A DNA stretch of 24,547 bases, from assembly GCA_000969725.1 (NCBI GenBank), contig JXSR01S045825.1. One strand, given 5' to 3'. The stretch is from Ophiothrix spiculata. Taxonomy: Eukaryota > Echinodermata > Ophiuroidea > Amphilepidida > Ophiotrichidae. Positions 18,857-24,547 of the stretch are shown here, piece by piece. Each line of letters begins with the position of its first letter. Positions within the stretch are counted from its first letter, which is position 1. The notes beneath the pieces are model-generated. The model saw only the letters and a list, made by a program, of their open reading frames with translations. It ran no database searches and was not told where the DNA came from. The translations under genes were made by a program, and so were the position numbers.

Positions 18857-19093
18857 ATTAACATTAACCCTGAATTGAGAGATGATCCGTTTTCTAGCCC
18901 AAGTCCAAGTGCGTCAGAGGAGAAAGAAGCATGTTTTCATAGGGATTAGAACCCATAACCTCGGGCTTCCAAAGCGAGGCACACTATTAGCAGGCCACCA
19001 TGGGTCTGCTGCTCGGGCACCGATTTGGTCCACATATGCAACCTGTACCTATGACGTATTAGGACTATAAAGCGAATTTTGGAGATATTTTTA
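18857..19093 (-). repeat. tRNA-derived repeat (SINE-like), copy 2
   Basis: This copy lies 292 bp from copy 1 in the same orientation and is alignable over about 230 bp. Here the B box is mutated to GGTTCTAATCC and the anticodon reads TGG (also Pro). The shared region extends beyond the tRNA part (CGATTTGGTCCACATATGCA, ACCTATGACGTATT). The pair therefore looks like a tandem duplication or two members of one family. Confidence 0.72.
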
Positions 19094-19261
19094 ACATATT
19101 TGGTTAGGGTTAGGTCAACTTTGCATAGCCATTGTGCAAAGTAACATGTAACAGAAAATGGGAAAGTGTGCACAGTACGTGGATTTTAAGATGGCCTAGC
19201 ATAGATAGAATTTCTCTATTTATTTTTCTAGTTTGTTGATATATGCTGTTTTCATATGTGC

Positions 19262-19756
19262 TGATCACATTTTTGAAATAAAAAATGGGGGTCACCAACT
19301 TAGTTTTTTGAGAAAAATCCACTTCAAAAACACTATGTTTTACCACTTTCTACCATTGACCTCTATGGTAAAATCAAAATAAATCAGACAAAAACACTTA
19401 TAATAATTAAAAAACAGCTCTATTTTTTTTCTCTCTTTTTCACATATGTTTTGGTCCATACTGTAAAAAATATGGTCACCGACTTACTCTTTGAGATATT
19501 AAGCAAAATTAAGCAAAACATTTTTTAGCAATGACTAATACCTTAAGCACTTGCAAAATTAAGCAAAAAATTGACATTTTCTTATGCGTGAATATAAAAA
19601 TGACGCACGTGTAAGATCACGTTATATTAAAGCGCAAGATATAGTACGTTAGAAATTAAGCCGAAAGCCTAGCATAAATACTTCGAAGTTGTGTCCAACA
19701 CCGCTGATATCAGCTCACTCGTGTCCGACACTGTTTCTGTGCTAGGCCACCTCAAA
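19262..19756 (+). repeat. Dispersed repeat R1, copy 2
   Basis: Bases 19431-19756 match 1-335 in the same orientation. The part before 19431 has an internal cousin: GGTCACCAACTTAGTTTTTT versus GGTCACCGACTTACTCTTT, so the repeat is itself partly duplicated. TTAAGCAAAA is reiterated, giving small local insertions. The end is at GTGCTAGGCCACCTCAAA. Confidence 0.78.
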
Positions 19757-20012
19757 TCGACATATCCTTTTGATGTAAATGGGTATACAGAAGCATAGAC
19801 ATTTGAATTTCTGAATGATCTGGTTTCTTAAATGTCTCCAGCTAAATAAAACAGGCTCCCTATATGTGCCCCATTGATTATATTTCAATAGATGGTTAAA
19901 CCAGATTTGCTTGTGGTGAGAGAGTGAGGTTAGGATGAAAAGTACAGCTTGCTAACTGATGGATAAGAACTGATGATAATAAGACAATGGTTTGGTAATG
20001 GGTTCATCTTAA

Positions 20013-20546
20013 AGGAGCTTGGTCCAATTGCTTAAACTTTTTTAAAACTTTTTGATATTTTGATATGAATGTGTGAAAATGGGTCTAATAATGGTAACCA
20101 TAATTAATTTTTATACAGTAAGGCCCAAACCATAGTCGGCCTCCAAACAAAATTTTCCTACCAAACATTTGGTCGTGACGTCAAAATGACGAGTGACTCC
20201 AAACAAAATAACTTCAACACCGAGTTGAGACCAAATAAAATTTCTCGCTAGATTGCACAAGTTATTGAATTGCCATATATACATTGGACCAAATGTTTGT
20301 TACCAGTTCATAGTTTAAATTCGATGGCAAATATTTGGTGACGTCACTGCGACCAAATGTTAGGAAACATTTTGTTTGGAGGCCGACTATGGTTCGGCCT
20401 TAATGTAAAATAGGCTCTGAAATACAAAATTGCCCATAAATCAAAACGGTTTGACCGATTCAGTTGAAATTTAAACCTCCGAACTTGTGGTCATCTTTCA
20501 TTTGACACTGGAAACTGAATTTTGAAAAATGGGACAATGCTCATTT
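20013..20546. mobile_element. TTAA-type MITE of the AGGAGCTTGGTCC family, copy 1, with a nested element
   Basis: TTAA is at 20009-20012 and 20547-20550. The left end AGGAGCTTGGTCCAATTGCTT is clear; the right end is decayed (GGGACAATGCTCATT). It aligns with the intact copy at 22731-23054 through ATGGTAACCATAA, AAATACAAAATT, TTTGACCGATTCAGTTGAAA and ATCATCTTTCAT-like blocks. A 280-bp TA element interrupts it; without that and the extra TA it is about 252 bp. Confidence 0.78.
20121..20400. mobile_element. TA-flanked MITE, 280 bp, nested in a TTAA element
   Basis: TA flanks it at 20119-20120 and 20401-20402. The left end AGGCCCAAACCATAGTCGGC pairs with the right end, reverse-complemented AGGCCGAACCATAGTCGGC, for nearly 60 bp through CTCCAAACAAAAT and CATTTGGTCG. 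TGACGTCA-type motifs lie at the inner ends of the arms. The copy of the host at 22731-23054 shows the empty site (CAGTAACGTATAGGC), which confirms the borders. Confidence 0.92.
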
Positions 20547-20550
20547 TTAA

Positions 20551-20867
20551 AAGAGGCATTGGACGAAATTGCAGATTTATTCAAATCTCAGAACTCACAT
20601 TTTCAGATTTACACTTGGTATGTTGTTTCATTAAAAGCTACCAAAATTAAACCTAGAACTTTGTTTTAAATGTTTCCCATCATATTGATTCCTAAATTCA
20701 CTTTTATCACATATTACCATTTTTGGGTGTTATAGGAACAGCAAAACCATGCAAATTTACCATTGTGATTGTCTCCTCAAAAACAACGAAATTTTAAATG
20801 CCAAAAGCAACTTTTTGGGCAAAATGGTACATTTGCCAAAATTAAACATTTCGGTCAAAAGCTCTTA
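20551..20867. mobile_element. TTAA-type MITE directly abutting the previous one, 317 bp
   Basis: It shares the TTAA at 20547-20550 with its neighbour and has its own at 20868-20871. The left end AAGAGGCATTGGACGAAAT pairs with the right end, reverse-complemented TAAGAGCTTTTGACCGAAAT, imperfectly. The left end resembles the fragment at 11069. No coding frame is present. Confidence 0.6.
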
Positions 20868-20949
20868 TTAATTATAGATCATGCTCAATATACAAATCTC
20901 TTTTTAGAATGTATACTTTTATGATTTTTAAAGAAGGTGGTTTACAGTA

Positions 20950-21126
20950 AGGCTGCGATTACATAGGAGTATACGCATATTGGTATACGGTATACGTTAT
21001 TCCCTATACGCTCCTGGGAGGCACTCATGTGTTTAGCTATGAGGATAATCCCTATCGATTTCAAATATGAGTGCCTCTCCCGGAAGCATATAGTGAATAC
21101 CGTATACTTCTATGTGATCGCAACCT
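20950..21126. mobile_element. TA-flanked MITE, 177 bp
   Basis: TA is at 20948-20949 and 21127-21128. The left end AGGCTGCGATTACATAGGAG pairs with the right end, reverse-complemented AGGTTGCGATCACATAGAAG. The pairing continues through GTATACGGTATxC and GGGAG(A)GGCACTCAT to a short loop, so nearly the whole element is a hairpin. If the outer A is taken as target, TAA/TTA would make it Harbinger-like; TA is the simpler reading. Confidence 0.85.
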
Positions 21127-21244
21127 TAGAGTAGAAACATGTTGATGAAAAGTTCTGGATGTACCTTATCCTCAAATTCATAAACTCAAACAAAATGAAA
21201 TTTAAATCCTTTAAATGTCCACATGATCCACACACCTTTATTTG

Positions 21245-21727
21245 ACCCTAGATTTTGATATCCCCTCCTACAATTGAGGACCCTAGAACTAAAAGGGGGT
21301 TAAGTCACAAAATCTTGAAAATTGAGTTGTGTCAATTTCCTGCTACAGAATTCTCATTTTTACATTCTGTTCAAGTTTTGTAGTAATTTGATGATCAGAG
21401 CATGTGTAAGAGTCACTGCGAGATACCATTCAAGACAACACAAATGATATGTTTGTGCCATTTTCTCAGTTTGTACTCAAAGTGACTTAACCCCCTCCTG
21501 GTTCTAGGGTCCTCAATTCCAAATAAAACCCTTCAAACCCTTTCGTACTATAACCCCATTTCACCATCATTTGATACCACGCACCACAAATTTGAAAACC
21601 TGTGGCATGTGTTATTCAATAATACCTCATCCCTCAGATAGTCAGAATTTCTCCTGGTAAGGCCAAGTAAAATAATATTTTTGTTTCCAGTAACCCTTCC
21701 TTCCCCTAAAATGTCACCACCAAAAAT
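21245..21727 (+). repeat. Dispersed repeat R2, copy 1 (interrupted)
   Basis: ACCCTAGATTTTGATATCCC to about 21727 matches 22275-22488 once the 239-bp insert at 21276-21514 is removed. Long identical blocks such as CCTGTGGCATGTGTTATTCA and TACCTCATCCCTCAGATAGT show recent divergence. The 88-codon minus frame at 21548-21814 overlaps this repeat and is not supported as a gene. Confidence 0.88.
21276..21514. mobile_element. MITE with AATT target duplication, 239 bp
   Basis: AATT lies on both sides (21272-21275 and 21515-21518). The left end GAGGACCCTAGAACTAAAAG pairs with the right end, reverse-complemented GAGGACCCTAGAACCAGGAG, and pairing continues with GGGGGTTAAGTCAC. R2 copy 2 at 22275 shows the empty site, CCTACAATTTCAAATAAAAC, so the 4-bp duplication is directly demonstrated. 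Sola transposons are known for 4-bp duplications, but family membership is only a guess. Confidence 0.92.
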
Positions 21728-22274
21728 TTTTCTTACTAAGAATTGTCCGCAGTTTTGACCTAAAATATCCTCAAAAATCTGTTTTTCAATGGCAAAATGG
21801 TCATTTTCAGACATGATCCAAACAACCCTATTTGACCCTAGATAGGGACATTCATAAAATTTTCAACTTTATTTGTTTTGGGAAATTTTAATTTGTCTTG
21901 AAAGGTATTAAAATTACCTTTAAAATGAGGGGTCAACCACTTCATATGAATAACAAATGGCAAAGTTATGGATGAAAAACATACATCGAAATTCAACCAA
22001 ATAATGCCAAAAATTGGGATCCCCTATGGGAAATTACTACACAGTTTTCTATGTTTTGACCCTTTTTCAAATCTGGCGGGCCTCCTAATAAAAATGCGCT
22101 TTTGTTTCATAGCATGTGTTTGGTATCATTTGAAAGGTATTGTTTCAAAGAAAATGCATATTTTTTTATATCCTTCGAACTTGAACAGAATTAAAGTTAG
22201 AGCTTAAAAACTAAACTGGCACACATTTTGAAAATGTTACAGCGCCCTCAACGTGATCATATATGAAATACCCT
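21728..22274. other. No gene or clear repeat between the R2 copies
   Basis: AT-rich sequence. GATCCAAACAACCCTATTTGACCCTAGAT near 21815 echoes the left border of R2 (GATCCACACACCTTTATTTGACCCTAGAT, from 21225), so a third R2 edge may lie here. The plus frame 21968-22207 has no motif. Confidence 0.45.
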
Positions 22275-22488
22275 ACCCTAGATTTTGATATCCCCTCCTA
22301 CAATTTCAAATAAAACCCTTCACCCTATCAGTTGATACCACACACAACAAATTTGAAAACCTGTGGCATGTGTTATTCAATAATACCTCATCCCTCAGAT
22401 AGTCAGAATTTCTCCTGGTAGGGCCAAGTAAAATAATATTTTAGTTTCCAGTAACCCTTCCTCCTCCAAAAATGTCACTACCAAAAAT
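22275..22488 (+). repeat. Dispersed repeat R2, copy 2 (uninterrupted)
   Basis: This copy lies about 1 kb from copy 1 in the same orientation and lacks the AATT element, so it preserves the pre-insertion site. It also lacks a short ATTCCAAA-to-CCATTTCACC stretch present in copy 1. Confidence 0.88.
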
Positions 22489-22545
22489 AAAATTTTTATC
22501 ACTTTTCTAAAAAAGTTCAATATTTCTTCACTGCCCCTATTTAAC

Positions 22546-22612
22546 CTGGCAGATACTTGCAAGAGATGGCCAATAAGTTTGAGAACTGATCAGGTCCCAG
22601 GGATCAGGTATC
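22546..22612 (-). CDS. Candidate 56-67-nt exon, low confidence
   Basis: On the minus strand ATACATTTTCAG is a fair acceptor above 22612. The frame after it reads I-P-D-P-W-D-L-I-S-S-Q-T-Y-W-P-S-L-A with composition unlike the AT-rich flanks. Possible donors are GCAA/GTATCT (ending at 22557) or CCAG/GTTAAA (ending at 22546), neither ideal. The frame stops soon after. The segment is on the same strand as the other candidate exons, but the link is unproven and no family is recognised. Confidence 0.17.
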
Positions 22613-22730
22613 CTGAAAATGTATGCAATGAGTTCAGCCCGGAGTTCAGAGTATTAAAAAAATCATTTTTATATTTTCACATGAGGTAGTCAGGTTTTTT
22701 CCCAAAAATTACGTTGACAATTCGTATTAA

Positions 22731-23054
22731 AGGAGCATGGTCCGATTGCTTCAATCTTTTTCAAACCTTTAGAGATTTTGTTACCAATATATTGCTCATG
22801 TTTTTCTCATAACCCATGTGAAATTTCACTGCTGAGTTATGTTCCGTATTGGAGTTACAAATGAAAACGTGTCTTATTATGGTAACCATAACTAATTTTT
22901 CACAGTAACGTATAGGCGGCTCTAAAATACAAAATTACCCACACAATCAAAATGGTTTCACCGATTCAGCTGAAATTTGAAACTTAAACTTCTCTAGTGA
23001 TCATCTTTCATATGTCATTGAAAACTCAATTTTGCAAAATCGGACCAAGCTCCT
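22731..23054. mobile_element. TTAA-type MITE of the AGGAGC(A/T)TGGTCC family, copy 2, 324 bp
   Basis: TTAA is at 22727-22730 and 23055-23058. The left end AGGAGCATGGTCCGATTGC pairs with the right end, reverse-complemented AGGAGCTTGGTCCGATTTTG. It is the uninterrupted sister of 20013-20546 and carries about 75 bp (22799-22877 region) missing from that copy. It has no coding frame. Confidence 0.9.
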
Positions 23055-23058
23055 TTAA

Positions 23059-23993
23059 TGTGGTTTGTAAGTGATATTTTTGTGTGTGTAAAATAATACA
23101 TGTTCCCTTCTTTCCATTAACAATTTTAAAGGCATAATTTGTTTGTTAACATCGGTGCTTCCACTCTCTCCAAAAAATTTCAAAATTTGTCACTAGAAAC
23201 AAATAATTTATTTTACATGGCCTGGGAGAAATTGATAAGAATTGGTAGCCACCTGATACAGCTAAGAAAAATACACACTGTTTGCCTTTCCTCAGAATGC
23301 TCTTAAGCACAAGATGAGCAGATACTACTTAAAGGTACTATAGTGGGTTTTTTAAATTTCTGTCACTAAGCGCATAAGGTTGGTCAAAGGTACAATTTTA
23401 TTTGGAGGAGATACGAACGTTCGGATCATACATATAGAATGGAGATGCCGGAACTTATGGTATACCGGACCGAGTAATGGCATCGCCAGCCATGGAGCTC
23501 AAATTGGAGCTATTAGGGTACATTTGGTTCCTGCCAAAATCAATACCTGGTGCCAAGATTTGGTTGTGCATAGAAAACCACACAAATAATAATTTACGTT
23601 AATGATAGGCAAACTTGCATGCAAAGGATGCGTGCGTTTTTGTGTGCTAATATGCACACATGACAAGATGCAATGCCTCAACAGCAAAAACCAGGATACC
23701 CCCAATTTGATCTCCATACCAGAATAAAACATGATGGAGAGTCTCTGATTTCCGCATTAAATTTATGGTTACAATCAAAAAAAAAAGCTGTATCATGGTC
23801 AATTTTTGTTAAACATAATAAGATGATTTAGCCCCCTTTCTACAAGACATTTTTATAGAAGCTTATAGAATTATAACAGGTTCAAGAATATAAGAATAAT
23901 GTCAAGAATGTCAAGAGTATATATTGTCAAATAGTCTGATACAAGTAATTGAATAGGTAAGATTTCCATAAATCCATATCCATTCTTTTGTTT
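23059..23993. other. No gene called; one TTAA-type end fragment and one unusual frame
   Basis: TTAA (23329-23332) followed by AGGTACTATAGTGGG looks like another TTAA-type left end without a visible partner. The plus-strand frame at 23380-23589 is less AT-biased than most (it includes G-G-D-T-N-V-R-I-I-H-I-E-W-R). It lacks an ATG start, splice sites and any recognisable domain, so I do not annotate it as coding. Confidence 0.45.
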
Positions 23994-23998
23994 GGTTA

Positions 23999-24334
23999 CA
24001 GGGTTGCCGAAATTTCAAGAAAACAAAGTTCCCTGACTTTTCCCTGGTTTTCCCTGATGAAATCTCCAAATTCCATGATAATTTTTTATGGAAATATGTG
24101 AAAACAGGTTACTTTTCAAATCCCACGACAACACATGTGAACGTAGAAGAACAGAGACCTGACATACTGACGATATTGAGTCTGACTGACTACTTTTGAT
24201 GCTTGGGTCTATCAAAATTCCCAGACTTTTCCCTGATTTGAGACATTTTTTCATCAAATTCCCTGATTTTCCCAGACTGGAAAAAGGAAAATAGTCATCC
24301 CTGATTTCCCTGATGGGCCGGCCCGGGAACCCTG
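23999..24334. mobile_element. CAGGG-ended element with CCCTGA repeats, about 336 bp
   Basis: The left end CAGGGTTGCCG and the right end, reverse-complemented CAGGGTTCCCGG, are inverted. GGTTA occurs directly on both sides (23994-23998 and 24335-24339), but a full 8-bp duplication is not seen. Blocks like TTTTCCCTGATTT recur near both ends. CAGGG ends suggest hAT, with the short duplication as a caveat. Confidence 0.6.
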
Positions 24335-24459
24335 GGTTAATTTCTTTGCCCAGATGTTTCTAGGCCACATAAATATTTTTATAACTTCCTATTCATCATC
24401 CGTGATAAATAACACATATCTTACAGCTATTTGCTATTATATTTAGCATAAAGTCTACA

Positions 24460-24478
24460 GCTATCTACTATAGACAGC
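24460..24478. repeat. Short hairpin related to the foldback-internal hairpins
   Basis: GCTATCTACTATAGACAGC has an imperfect 7-bp stem and resembles GCTATCTGCAGTAGATAGC at 6164. It lies near the window end and could mark another, cut-off repeat. Confidence 0.35.
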
Positions 24479-24547
24479 AAAAGTTCTAATTATCAAGGGT
24501 AAAGATTAAACAGAGTACATAAATTGGCGTAGCCAGACTTTTTAGTC

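Overview
The window reads as intergenic or intronic DNA from an animal nuclear genome. It is AT-rich, has no long open reading frame on either strand, and shows no prokaryotic features such as operons or ribosome binding sites. It holds many short non-autonomous DNA transposons with clear target-site duplications. A 1.94-kb foldback element at 5447-7386 has inverted arms built from a 15-bp tandem repeat and an 8-bp target duplication. That is the architecture described for sea urchin TU elements, so an echinoderm or related marine deuterostome is the best guess. This is an inference from repeat style, not from a gene.

Layout. 1-1265: one copy of a dispersed repeat (second copy at 19262-19756), a hairpin repeat and an ~85-bp tandem repeat. 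1700-2705: an ~200-bp tandem repeat split by a 402-bp hAT-like MITE. 2863-3486: another inverted-repeat element. 3600-5438: mostly unique sequence with one GC/CpG-rich patch and one candidate minus-strand exon. 5447-7386: the foldback element. 8539-12238: MITEs flanked by TTAA, by 9-10-bp duplications and by TA; the TA element carries a tRNA-like core. 13049-13918: two candidate minus-strand exons. 13989-18508: a dense nest of MITEs in a tandemly repeated host sequence, including two hAT-like copies in opposite orientation. 18565-19093: two tRNA-derived repeats 292 bp apart. 20013-21727 and 22275-23054: nested and paired elements whose second copies preserve empty sites. 23999-24334: a last element with CAGGG ends.

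No gene can be called with confidence. Four short minus-strand segments (13835-13918, 13049-13087, 3732-3822, 1389-1404) have splice-like borders and join in a consistent reading phase. They could be the 3' part of a gene whose introns hold the transposons. Only transcripts or homologues could settle this. I found no undescribed enzymatic or defence system. The interest lies in transposon structure, insertion order, the unusual AATT target site and the hairpin-forming pairs.
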